Part shown: piece by piece, positions 36,132-47,400 of the stretch
How positions within the stretch are numbered: position 1 is the first letter of the stretch
Layout of the letters: each line of letters begins with the position of its first letter
Assembly (NCBI RefSeq): GCF_024868665.1
Contig: NW_026634114.1
Coordinates: 11,941-75,940 of the forward strand
DNA: 64,000 nucleotides
Source of the DNA: Triplophysa rosa
Lineage: Eukaryota > Chordata > Actinopteri > Cypriniformes > Nemacheilidae
Reading direction: 5' to 3'
The notes under the pieces: model-generated
What the model saw: only the letters and a program-made list of their open reading frames with translations
Database searches by the model: none
Told to the model about the DNA's origin: nothing
Made by a program: the position numbers and the translations under genes

Positions 36132-36205
36132 CCTCATGCCACAACACTGGCCGCCCACCCCAGCGGTCGGGGGAGGTTGCTTTAGGCTTCTCAGACCAAA
36201 GGTGA

Positions 36206-36297
36206 ATGAATGAGCACGCTGGCTTATACCCGGACATCCGGGGAGGAGCCCGGCATGCAAATTTCATTCGCCAATTTTCATTGGCCTTTTCTAAATA
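36206..36297 (-). repeat. DIRS copy B right inverted terminal repeat
   Basis: Reverse complement of 30592-30690, including CGAATGAAATTTGCATGCC on the minus strand. A short deletion next to the TATA-like box distinguishes the two. Confidence 0.8.
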
Positions 36298-36399
36298 CTC
36301 AGAAGATGATAGGTTCTCAAGACAAACCCCATTCTGTCGGTTCGACACAACGTCTCGTTCCCTCCATCAGGGAACCGAGGTTACATCCGTAACCAAGAC

Positions 36400-36477
36400 G
36401 TTTTTATTTAACACAGTGGCTAAATTAACAAAAAATAAATCGTCAGTGACTTCTGATCCTGTATGTCAGTGTAGCAG
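36400..36477 (+). mobile_element. L2 copy 2, middle segment
   Basis: Continues the L2 after DIRS copy B; matches 19182-19258 of the other L2 copy almost base for base up to 'gtagcag', where the match stops. Confidence 0.85.
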
Positions 36478-36524
36478 AGTGGATTACGTGTGCCTAGATG
36501 GCCACCTGCACACGTAATCTACTC
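36477..36524. repeat. Hairpin at the L2 breakpoint
   Basis: Arms 36477-36493 and 36508-36524 (GAGTGGATTACGTGTGC and its complement with one mismatch) flank a 14-base loop. It marks the exact point where L2 similarity ends. Confidence 0.7.
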
Positions 36525-36844
36525 TGCCACTCATTTTTAATTTGTGGTCTGGAACTTGAGGGTATACAGTATAAGGGTGAGAGTGGTCCACTTGGACGTG
36601 CGTCATTGTTGATACCGCCCCTCGGTGACGTCAGCTGCTGTCGCCGAAGGTAGGATACTGTTTGTTTTTTAGCTTTTGGTTTCGTGCTTTATGTGTGAAA
36701 ATTTATGTAATCTGTTATTAGGAAACGCAGTATGTTTGCCCACTAGTGGCCGAGTCCTGGCTGTCAATTTCTCCTATTAATCTCAGATGCTACACTGCTG
36801 CCGAAGTAACCGCCATGAATAGCGTGGGTTATAGCATGTGATTC

Positions 36845-38975
36845 ACTGCGGTCAAGCCAGCCGCGGTTTGAAAATACACGGTCAAGCCAGCTGCCGTTTA
36901 GGTTCAGATGCGCGCTTATTGAGTGGTTTACGGTAAATTACAGGAACATCGCTTGTAAAGCTTTATTTAAATGTGGATGATCCGCGTCTCTTCTCAATAA
37001 CATATTTCTTGTTTTACGTTTAGAATATCTCGTTTTTGTCATAATTTATGCAGGTTTTTTTCTCAGAATGTTTGCATTATGATTGCTGTAACGTTATATT
37101 GTGAAACAAATGTCTCTGTCTGTATCTTAAATATGTATTATTTTAATGCCTTCTAGACCTTTGTCCTGCAAATAAAACTGTTTATGAAGTTTGCAATTAC
37201 AGTACCCATGGATTTGAACAGATTTAATTACAGTATGTTTTTTGAAAGCATTTTGTTTGAAAAATATTATTCCAATATAATTGACTATACAAGCATTATT
37301 TCTCATAAGTAGAAAATTGTGATGGTGGGTTTAAGGAGGAGCCATACCCCACTATATGCACACAATATGGATTTATTTCACTGTAACGTTTTGGAGAAAT
37401 ACAATATTTTCTACTTCAAATGCTATAGAAACTATATTTCTAATAAGTAGAAAAAAACGGATGGTGGGTTTCTATAGGGGCCATCCCACAGTATATGCAC
37501 ACCATATATGGACTTATTTTACTGTAGCATTTGGAGAAATACACATTTTTCAACTTTGAAAGCCTATAGAAACATTATTTCTAATAAGTAGAAAAAACCG
37601 ATTGTGGGTTTCTATAGGGGCCATCCAACACTATATGCACACCATATATGGACTTATTTTACTGTATCATTTGGAGAAATGCACATTTTTCCAATTTGAA
37701 AGCCTATAGAAAAATTATTTCTAATAAGTAGAAAAAACTGATAGTGGGTTTCTATAGGGGCCATCCCACACTATATGCACACCATATATGGATTTATTTT
37801 ACTGTAGCATTTTGGAGAAATGCACATTTTTCAAATTCAAATGCCTATAGAAACATTATTTCTAATAAGTAGAAAAAACTGTTGGTCGGTTTCTGTAGAG
37901 GCCATCCCACACTATATGCACACCATATATGGAATAATTTTACTGTAGCGTTTTGGAGAAATACACATTTCCAGCATTTGAAGTGGAGAAATGTGTATTT
38001 CTCCAAAATGCAACAGTAAAATAAGTCCATATATGGTGTGCATATAGTGTGGGATGGCCTCTATAGAAACCCACCATCAGGTTTTTCTACTTATTAGAAA
38101 TAATGTTTCTATAGGCATTTGAAGTGGCAAAATGTGTATTTCTCCAAAACGCCACAGAAAAACAAGTCCATATATGGTGTGCATAAAGAGTGGGATAGCA
38201 CCTATAGAAACCCACCATCAGTTTTTTCTACTTATTAGAAATAAACTTTCTATAGGCATTTGAAGTGGAAAAATGTGTTTTTCTCCAAAACGCTACAGTA
38301 AAATAAATCCATACATGGTGTGCATATAGTGTGGGATGTCCCCTACAGAAATCCATCATCAGTTTTTTCTACTTATTAGAAATATAGTTTCTATGGGCAT
38401 TTGAAGTAGAAAATATTGTATTTCTCCAAAACGTTACAGTGAAATAAATCCATATTGTGTGCATATAGTGGGGTATGGCTCCTACTTAAACCCACCATCA
38501 TATTTTTCTACTTATGAGAAATAATGTTTGTATAGTCAATTATATTGGAATAATATTTTTCAAACAAAATGCTTTCAAAAAACATACTGTAATTAAATCT
38601 GTTCAAATCCATGGGTACTGTAATTGCAAACTGCATAAAGAGTTTTATTTGCAGGACAAAGGTCTAGAAGGCATTAAAATAATACTTATTTAAGATACAG
38701 ACAGAGACATTGGTTTCACAATATAACGTTACAGCAATCATAATGCAAACATTCGGAGAAAAAAACCTGCATAAATTACGACAAAAACGAGATATTCTAA
38801 ATGTAAAACAAGAAATATGTTATTGAGAAGAGAGGCGGATCATCTACATTTAAATAAAGCTTTACAAGCGGTGTTCCAGTAATTTACCGTAAACCACTCA
38901 ATAAGCGCGCATCTGAACCTAAACGGCGGCTGGCTTGACCGTGTATTTTCAAACCGCGGCTGGCTTGACCGCAGT
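36845..38975. repeat. 2.13-kb palindrome (foldback element)
   Basis: ACTGCGGTCAAGCCAGC at 36845 is mirrored by its complement ending at 38975. Matching positions sum to about 75820 along the whole length, so the axis is near 37910. The outer 450-500 bp of each arm is unique sequence, for example AAACCACTCAATAAGCGCG near 38890. The inner part is 140-bp tandem units. The centre holds one extra, non-palindromic unit. No protein-coding region was found. Flanking bases show no clear target duplication, so the class of element is unknown. Confidence 0.9.
37310..38515. repeat. 140-bp tandem units within the palindrome
   Basis: The phrase ATGCACACCATATATGG recurs at 37356, 37495, 37634, 37775 and 37916, and in reverse complement at about 38040, 38181, 38322 and 38461. 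Spacing is 139-141 bp. Each unit also has TTTCTAATAAGTAGAAAAAA, GGTGGGTTTCTATAG and TTTTGGAGAAATACA. Confidence 0.9.
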
Positions 38976-39446
38976 CCGTTGGCGGCCTTGTATGTTTTCT
39001 TGCCTCACGGTGTGTTTCATTGTTACTTCCTTGCCCGCTTAGACCGCGGTGCTGATGCATTATGTATTTTTGCTCTTTTGCTGTGTGAAACGACCAATGT
39101 TACTTTGCATTGTGATGTGAGTTTTTGATTCTTTTTTTCGTCGTTTTGATGATGTGTTAAGATTTGTTGTCATTCGATTTGAATTGGATTTACTATGTTG
39201 TCTGTGTGTCTTGGTTCGACTTATTCGGTGTGTCAGGGGGGGGGGGGTGTGCTGCTGCATGTTGTGTGCTATATATGGTGTTTACACTGAGTGCTGTGCA
39301 ATTATTACTTGCACTTGATTTTGTGTGCCTGTGTGTAGGGTGTGGTTTGGCATTCATTGTAAGTCTGCAACAAAAGCAGTCACTCCAGTCCCCTAATTAC
39401 TGTGAAGTCATTTCTTGATGTGTGTTTTTGAAAGCCAATATGGCAG
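38976..39446. other. Unassigned sequence, right flank of palindrome
   Basis: T- and GT-rich with a run of about 12 G at 39238. No supported gene. Confidence 0.3.
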
Positions 39447-40585
39447 TTAAAGGCGCAGTTCTTGAAAATCAGCGGCCACTAGCGTTGTATTATAGTTTTA
39501 CAACGAATCTCTGAGTCATTTGCCCACCCCTCCCTTTCGAATTACGACGGTGGCCGCAACAGTAAAAAAAGATGTCATCTACTGAGACAGCGGATAGCAG
39601 TGATGCAAGCAACGATGTTTCTTTGCAAAGGTAAGCCATTATATTAATGTAATTAATCATTTAACATGTATTCTATTGCGAAAGTTACTGTTACAATTCT
39701 ATAATTAGATATATTTCTTGCGTGCTATCTAGTACACGCTGAGAGTAGTGAAGTAACTAAAGTTAGCTAATCGTAAATAGCAACGCTGTTCAAAGCGTTT
39801 GATCTGACAGCGACATAGGCAGTAGACGTTTGTCTCCCCCTTTGTAAAGTCAGGAACAACCGGAGTACGTACCGCAGGGATGGAAAAACATTATTATTCG
39901 GAGGTTTTATGGCCATTTGTATAAAATGCTAACGTTACCGTTTCAACAAAACAGTTGTTTGGTAAACATTGAAAAAGTGGAAACATTGAAAATGTTGAAT
40001 TATCTTACCAGTCTAGCAGAAAACAGGCAACTTCGGCATCGCCTTGAAAACATTTGTCTTTCAACAGTGCCTTCCATCTGGTAATAGATACACCGATGTT
40101 TATCCTGGATTTCCTGGCGCCGTTTGTCTATAATTCGTTTGGCAGCATCACGTTTGCGCTTCTTTGACGACGGAGATTCACGCTCTGTCTGCGCTTGTGC
40201 ACAATACGCATGGTCCTCCATTTTATCAAAACTTCTAAGACCGAACAATCAGTTGCTTCAGCTAGACGACGACTACTCCTCCTCCTCTCCGTACTACGAC
40301 TTACTACTTTGTGCGTCTAAAAACACACATGAAGACCAACATATACGAAACACGCTCTGTAGAGCTATTGTCCGTTAGAGCTTACTGTAAAAAACATGGC
40401 TGCGCAACATAACAAATTCCATGTAGATAGATCCGCTCCCTATGTAGATACAACTGGTTTATTCTAAGGTAATAAAAACAACTTTTCTTTACGTAAGGTT
40501 TTTATACATCTAAAGACACAGTTTTGTATGTTATATTGCATTTCTGTTAATAGATCATACAAAACATCCCGCACTGTACCTTTAA
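39447..40585. mobile_element. TTAA-flanked non-autonomous DNA element
   Basis: The element (39451-40581) is flanked by TTAA at 39447-39450 and 40582-40585. Its ends, AGGCGCAGT and ACTGTACCT, form short imperfect inverted repeats. TTAA duplication is typical of piggyBac and Kolobok superfamilies. Two exon-like frames face each other inside: plus-strand ATG at 39572 open to a GTAAG donor at 39631, and minus-strand ATG at 40221 open to a GTAAG donor at 40008. Confidence 0.65.
40009..40221 (-). CDS. Exon-like frame inside the TTAA element
   Basis: The minus-strand frame starts MEDHAYCAQAQ, has a basic segment SSKKRKRDAAKRIIDKRRQ and ends in CLFSARL at a splice-donor-like CTG|GTAAGA. About 70 codons. 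I do not recognise the family. It could be a captured first exon or a chance frame. Confidence 0.25.
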
Positions 40586-40818
40586 GCAGACGATTCTTTT
40601 AATATTTAAAATATATTACGATTTAATAAATTAGTGCATTTCTACCCACGCCTCTCGCCTGACATTTCTTGGTAATGAACCTGTGTCGTTATTTATACTT
40701 TTGTTCCTCACATGGTTGAGATGGCGTAGTCGACTATAGATTGGTTAAATTCTTTAATTGGGCTCTTTTAGCTTTAAACCCTAAAAGTTTGCCACCTTTC
40801 ATTTTCACCGCCCCGCCA
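40586..40818. other. Unassigned sequence before the L2 resumes
   Basis: AT-rich; no supported feature. L2 similarity starts again at about 40819. Confidence 0.3.
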
Positions 40819-42290
40819 CATCAGCATAACAGTGATAAATTTATGAACTACTTCACAAATAAAATCCAAGATATTAGAGAAAAAATGATAACAATGCAAT
40901 CAGAAGTGAAACCCGCTGAACAAACTAACTACAGCGCCCTTAAGGAGAAAATGCTATTATTTTCTACCGTAGATCAGGATGAGTTGTCTAAAATCATTAG
41001 ATCATCTAAATCAACAACATGCATGCTAGACCCTACACCTACAAATCTACTGAAAGAGATACTCCCAGAAATTATTGATCCTCTTCTTAGTATTATTAAC
41101 TCATCTCTGACATTAGGACATGTGCCTAAAGCATATAAGGTGGCTGTTATAAGGCCCCTTGTCAAAAAAACCCAACTCGACCCTAGAGAACTAAGGAACT
41201 ACAGGCCTATATCGAATCTACCTTTCATATTTAAAGTTCTGGAAAAAGTAGTTTCAACTCAATTATGCTCCTTCCTCCAAAGGAATGACATCAATGAAGA
41301 ATTCCAGTCTGGATTTAAAGCATGTCACAGTATAGAGACTGCTTTGATCAAAGTTACAAATGATCTGCTATTGGTGTCTGACCGAGGTTGTATCTCGTTA
41401 TTGGTGCTGCTAGACCTTAGTGCTGCATTTGACTCCATTGACCACAGCACACTCCTACATAGACTCGAAAATTATGTCGGCATTAAAGGAATAGCTTTGA
41501 AATGGTTTAAATCTTATTTATCCTATTGTTTTTAATTTGTAGCAATAAACAATGAGATGTCACGCAAGTCCAGTACGGTGTACCACTGGACTCAGTCTTA
41601 GGGCCTCTGCTCTTCGCATTATACATGCTACCTCTAGGAGATATAATAAAGCGACACAGAGTTAGCTTTCACTGTTATGCTGATGATACTCAACTTTATA
41701 TTTCCTCGAAGCCTCATGAAACACAGCAGTTCCATCAAATAATGGAATGCATAGTCGATATAAAAAACTGGATGAGTAACAACTTTTTATTACGGAACTC
41801 GGACAAAACAGAAGTGTTACTTATCAACCCTCATCGTTAGCAAAGAATCTTGGCGTTTTATTCGATAGTAATCTGTCATTTGAGAGCCACGTCGCCAACA
41901 CCTGTAAAATTGCGTTTTTCCATTTTAAGAATATATCTAAACAATGTCATATGCTGTCAATGTCAGATGCAGAGAAGTTAATTCATGCATTCATGACATC
42001 AAGACTAGATTACTGTAATGCACTGTTAGGTGGTTCCTAATTACAAGGTGGCTTATTACAAAAACTCCAACTGGTCCAAAACGCGGCAGCTCGAGTTCTT
42101 ACAAGTACAAAAAAGTATGAACATATTAGCCCGGTTCTGTCAAACTTGAACTGGTTACCTATAAAGCATCGCATTAACTTTAAAATCGTGCTTATTGCCT
42201 GTTTAGCTCCTCAGTACTTGAGTGAACTTATCTTGTATTACAGTCCTTCACGTGCATTACGCTCTCAGGCATCCTGTCAGTTGGTAATAC
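40819..42290 (+). pseudogene. L2 ORF2 reverse transcriptase
   Basis: An open frame to 41535 includes NYRPISNLPFIFKVLEKVV (fingers), LDLSAAFDSIDH (motif A, about 41409) and LKWFKSYLS, then stops. The frame at 41625-41840 has HCYADDTQLYISS (motif C), and 41850-42240 holds the thumb region with frameshifts. The region GVPQGS is damaged around 41570-41600. The first half is the best-preserved L2 coding region in the window. Confidence 0.8.
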
Positions 42291-42535
42291 CTAGAACGTG
42301 TGTGCATGCGCATCCGTGTGTCCGCGTCTATGTGTGTTAGTACTTGTGCATATTGTGTGTGGAGTGTTTTGTATATGGGTATGTCTGTCTTCTGTGTTTT
42401 CACCTTTTTCTTGTTTTTACAGGTACAACTTTAATTGTTTTGCTTATAGTCAATATGTCTCATGTACAGCTGCTTTGTAACAATGAAAATTGTAAAAAGT
42501 AAAAAGCGCTATATAAATAAAGTTGAGTTAAACTT
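40819..42535 (+). mobile_element. L2 copy 2, 3' segment with RT and tail
   Basis: It resumes at the L2 position where 36477 stops, runs through RT, jumps at about 42297 into the 3' UTR and ends in ATATAAATAAAGTTGAGTT. Compared with 20700-20930 of the other copy, the start of the 3' UTR is deleted. Confidence 0.8.
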
Positions 42536-43157
42536 TTGGTACTGACTTTTTATCTTACATTTGTGTTTTTGTATTTGTATGTTTGTTTGGTACAATATTT
42601 TACATGCTTTACTACAGTACTTCTCATAAAGTTTATGGAAAATATATGTATGTAAAAGAACAGTGGAAATCATTTTTCAAGTCTTCAGTGCCATTAATAG
42701 TTCTAATAAATTAGGTATTAAGCAATTTCCTTACATTTCTATGGATTTTTTTAAAGGTAAACATACATAAATAAAAACTGAATATTACTGTTTGTTAACC
42801 CCATTTTATGTACTTTTAAAGCAAGGTTTGGCAGTAACATTTCTGAATCACTTCGTCAATGTGCATGTTTTTTTTTTCATTTGAAACAGTTTAAACCGTT
42901 TCACAGCATATTTCACTTTTTGCTCAAATTACCAAAATGTAGAGATTGGATTTGGGATTTTGTTTAGGATGATGATGGTAAAATATTCATTACATCACTT
43001 CCAATCCATTAATAAGCATATATAATTACATAAAAATACAGACACAGTTAGATGTACAACGAGAATACCACAACTGGTAAAATAAACACAAAGAATGGAT
43101 CTCAGCTGATCAAATATAACATGGAAGCTAGTTTAATCAATTGAGACAACAAAAATT
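42536..43157. other. Unassigned AT-rich sequence
   Basis: No supported gene or recognised repeat. Confidence 0.3.
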
Positions 43158-43819
43158 GGTAACGCTTTAGATTACGGCCCGCAATGTACCGCATAATTAA
43201 ACAGCATTTACAGCGTAACTACTTGTAACAATAATGTACCTCTACAGTACATTTATGTAGATAAAGGGCAACAATATGTAAAGTTTGGGGAACTGAATGA
43301 AATATAAAAATACAAATCAATCCGATCTTGAACTACTTGATTATAGTGACCAACAATCATAAAATCAATAAAATAAAAATGAATCCTAAAGTTAAAACTG
43401 TCAAATTTACAGTTTACAGTCTGTCGTTATGTTTTGCTTGTGCAAAAACTGAACACATCAATTCCCTTTATTTCATGTTTGCTATATGATCATAAAATAA
43501 GAACCTCATACTTGATGGATATCCACAATAGCTTATTTATGGGTTTATTGAGATTACAAAAATGTAGTGTATGTTCAAGATTGTTGTATAGCAAACTGCA
43601 GGTCATGCATACCACATTATATTAAAATAGTTACCCCTTAGTTTTAAAATAGGCTACTTACAGTATAAATACAGTATTTCCTTTATTCCACAAACTTTGT
43701 ATATGTTCCCCTTTATCTACAAATATGTACTGTAGAGGTACATTATTGTTACAAGTAGTTACGCTGTAAATTCTGTTTAATTACGTGGTACATTGCGGGC
43801 CGTAATGTAAAGCGTTACC
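43158..43819. mobile_element. Terminal-inverted-repeat element (MITE-like)
   Basis: GGTAACGCTTTAGATTACGG at the left is matched by CCGTAATGTAAAGCGTTACC at the right. The inverted similarity extends through about 100 bp per side, including CCTCTACAGTACAT with its complement. No coding frame. It lies about 600 bp beyond the stop codon of the TENT5 gene. Confidence 0.7.
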
Positions 43820-44404
43820 CAAAAGTTCTTTGCTATGACATAAAGCGTGCTGATTGCATGGGTTGATTATTTCTCTCACACTTTTTTTGTCACATTAGTA
43901 GAGCATGAAATCACTGAAAAGAGTCACATCCTTTATCAAAACGATTAAAATACTTTTTAACAGCAGGCCTATTCTGCATGCACCCACTAGAGGCCCTGCC
44001 ATATTTATTTTGAATTTTCTTTCTTTCGTTATCTTCAAATGTTCTCTTGAAGCATCTGACATGTGTGTAATATTACACTTTGTACCCTTTGGTACAATAG
44101 CACCAGTGTGTTTACATGTGGTTCTTCAGTACTAATCAGTACTAATTCAACAGTACTAATACTGTTAAATATTATCAGTCCATCAACAGATCAAGAATCA
44201 ACAGATGTTGTTCACTGTAGTTGTATTTAATACTAATACTGTTCAACATTTAATTCAATGATTGTTATACACTGAAATTTTCTCAGATGAGTGTTGGTAC
44301 AGGCTCTCATTGTCAATGTTTAATTCATGGGGAGGACATTTTAAGTTACAAGATTACAAAATTTGTCCTGTGGTGGCTTTCAATATATAAATACATACCG
44401 AAAA
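43820..44404 (-). other. Likely 3' UTR and flank of the TENT5 gene
   Basis: No independent feature; 44130-44240 contains a short repeated phrase 'cagtactaat'. No poly(A) site could be fixed. Confidence 0.3.
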
Positions 44405-47400
44405 CTAAACTAGGCCTGTTTGCATGTGTATGTGTAGTGGGTAAGGGTGGAACAAAAGTTGGGACTGGCCATTTGCAATGTAATAGTTGCTAAAGTTGTG
44501 GTCAGCCATGTATGGTGCAGGCTGGTAGTAGCAGGTGACATTATTGGCATTGGGGATAATATTCTGCTCACCCAGGACTTTGAGTGCTAGAATAGTAATC
44601 ATATTGAGAGTCTGACGGCGTTCATGGCCCATCAGACAAACAGTGCTCTCGTTGACCACTCTCCGAAGTGTCATCAAGTACTCATATTTGCTCTTCTCCT
44701 CACCGATAAAATGGTTGCGCAAATACGATTCAATCTTGCGCTGCTGCTCATTAACATCAGGAAAGTCAATGAAAAATCGTGAACACATGTAGCGCTCAAG
44801 TGTTTTAATTTCAGTCTCACTGGCAGGTTTGAAGTCCCGGACAAGCAGATTGCTGTACTTAAGCAAGCCTCCACCCCTGATCTCTTCAGGATTGCGTGTT
44901 GCTATTAACCTGTAACGCAGGTGGTCCATGGCCTGCTCAAAGTCACCATACATGCTCTCAGCCATCACTGTGATGCAAGGTAGAGCTTTTGAAGAAAGAA
45001 GAGGCTCTTTAGTGTCTAAAGATGAAAGATCTGCCTGGCCAGCTGAAGTTTTTATCATGTTTACTGCAAGGGGTACCTTAGAGAGGTCTAGGACATCTAA
45101 ACATATAGCTGGTTCTAAAAATGGTTCTGAGATTTTAGAAGATTCTTGACTCGCTGTTGAGGATAGGGAAGCTTCTAAAGGCTTTGTAAAATTTGGTGAT
45201 GATACTGTGATGCTTTGAACCTTTGATGATGGGTTATGTGGTTCCAACACATGTGCTATTAATTCTGAAGGTTCTTTAGTCTGTGGACATGGTACAAAAG
45301 GTTCCTGATTATGTAAGGATGATACAGTGTATACGTGGATTTGGGGTGATTGCGCATGTTCGGAACACAAGGACGTGGTTCCCACCATTTGTGAATCAAT
45401 AGAACCTTTTGTAGACAGTGGATTCCTCAATTTGAAGAGACAATTTGTTGCCCTAGGGACAGGTTCTGAGGGCTCAGTTGAATAATTTGGTGATATGGAG
45501 TCATCACCTTGGGCATACAATTCAGGGTTTTCTTTTCTGGTTGAGTTGACATGATAACTTTCATCAGCCTGAAGTAATAGCTGAGAGTTCACATGAATGA
45601 GAGGTGCCATTGCCTCACATTGTGCTGCATCTACCCTTTCAGTGTTAGTCTGTTTCATCCTGTTTGGATCTTTTGGAGGGTTATTCAGATCAGACATAGT
45701 GGTTAGAACAGAGACATGGGTAGCTTCACCAGTCTCTGGCTCTGAGTTCTGTACTCGAGATTGAAGGTTTATCTCTGGTGATATTCTAATGGGTAATGTC
45801 TCTTTTGAATGCACAAAGTTCTCTGAATTAGCATTTGTAAGAGGTCCAGTGGAAAATGCTAATTGTTTAGACTCTGGGTCTTTTTCTGAGGCACTGGATA
45901 ATTCAAAGGTTTTTGTGGTAAGACCTGGCAATTTCACATGCATAGGTAATGACTTCGTTGGGTATGCTTTAGGTGGATGCAAAACCTCACATGTATTAAC
46001 ATTTGAATTATCTGATGGTGATTTTTCAGGTGAACACAATACAGGTGCCTTTTTAGACATTTTACGAGGAGGTTTTGGCGAGGAATGCTTGAGAACAACC
46101 ATTTGCCAGCTTCCACTGTTTTTCTTAGCAGGTGGTGCTAGAGGATACTCAGCACAGGACTCCAATGCTGTTTGTGTAAGAACTGTAATTGGAGCAGGTT
46201 GGAATGAGCACCCGTCACCAATAGTCCCCTTTGTTGAAAGGCAAGAAAAGTTTGTATGTAATAATTCTAACCATTGTTGGGTATTGACTGACCCCATGTC
46301 TAACATGTATTCTGTTTTGTTAGTATCTGTTGTACTAATGTTAGTTTCAGTAGGGGATGTGGTTTCTTTAAGACTCATTCTTTCACTCTTCAGCAAAATC
46401 AGTTCTTTTTTACTTGCTGAGTCAACACCTGTTTCATTTGTATTTACCTCGACTGGTGTGTCTGTCAACAGAGACAGATTTTCAAGTTCATTTTTGTCCT
46501 TCACGTGCACCACAAAAGAGTGTTCTGATTCTTGCTCCATAGACTCAGGCACAGTAGTTTCAGTCATCTCTGTTTGCACAACCTTTAAAACAGTTGTTTC
46601 TTCTGAAAATGTAGACTGTTCCCTCTGACTTCCATTAATATTACTGTATCTGTTACAGTCATAAGAACTATGCATGTCATCGGTTTCACAAGACATGTCA
46701 ACATCACATTCCTTGCTATGTTCCATTTCACCAGAGTTTAGGGATTGGTCATTTGTAGGCATTGACTGAATTCTACCCGTTCGAACAGAGGAAGAATCCT
46801 GTTCCTCCTCCCTGTGCTTTACAAGCCTCTTCTCAGACTCCAAATAGGACTGCAGCATGGTGTCAAGGATGATCTGAAAAGAGTCCACACTGAATTCAAA
46901 CTGTCGTCGTAGAGAGTTGACAAACTTGAGCTCTACATTTTTTCCCCTGTTATTTGAAAGAGAGATAAGGCTCCATCGGTCATGCTCATTAAACACCTTT
47001 ACCATTTTTTGTACGTATGCCTCTTTCATAGTTAGGGCTGTGATTTTATCTTTGTTGACTCCTTTAGGCAGGAAGTCCAGCAAACAGCCCAGAACCACTT
47101 CCTTAATGATCTGGAAGTCCTCCTGTTTGGGAAGTTCCACTCCAAAGATGATATCTAAATCTTTATAGCTAGTGCCATTCTCTTTGACCAGCACATGACT
47201 GGCTGTAGAACCATTTAGACGGACATCTTTTACCTTGATATTCTTCAATATTAGTCTGTCCCTGACCACATGGATGATGTCCTTGGGTTTGATTTCCAGT
47301 GTTGGAAAATTGCCCCTGCCATGAATGGGAATGACCTCTGTGAGAACTTGGTCCAAAGTCTTCACCTGATCTTGAGTCAGTTTGTGAAATCGTCTTTCAT

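Larger units (their letters stand above)
30563..36399 (+). mobile_element. DIRS-type retrotransposon, copy B, inserted in L2
   Basis: About 5.84 kb inserted into an L2 LINE. The flanks read CCTAG-GTT on the left and GTT-TTTATTT on the right; the paralogous L2 copy has CCTAGGTTTTTATTT with a single GTT at about 19177-19191. Terminal inverted repeats lie at 30592-30690 and 36206-36297. Gene order is gag, RT-RNase H, YR, 3' UTR, internal complementary region. It is more degraded than copy A and carries two extra GC-rich inserts. Confidence 0.9.

Noticed and set aside
37310..38515. Regularly spaced repeats considered as a CRISPR-like array
   Set aside because: The units are about 140 bp, repeat over their full length and are mirrored; there are no short repeats with unique spacers.
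40784..40815. Exact target duplication for an insertion between 36477 and 40819
   Set aside because: The repeated phrase on both sides has three mismatches in 12 bases, so it is kept only as a possibility.
45789..46628. 279-codon plus-strand frame
   Set aside because: It is antisense to the insertion of the TENT5 gene and has no domain.
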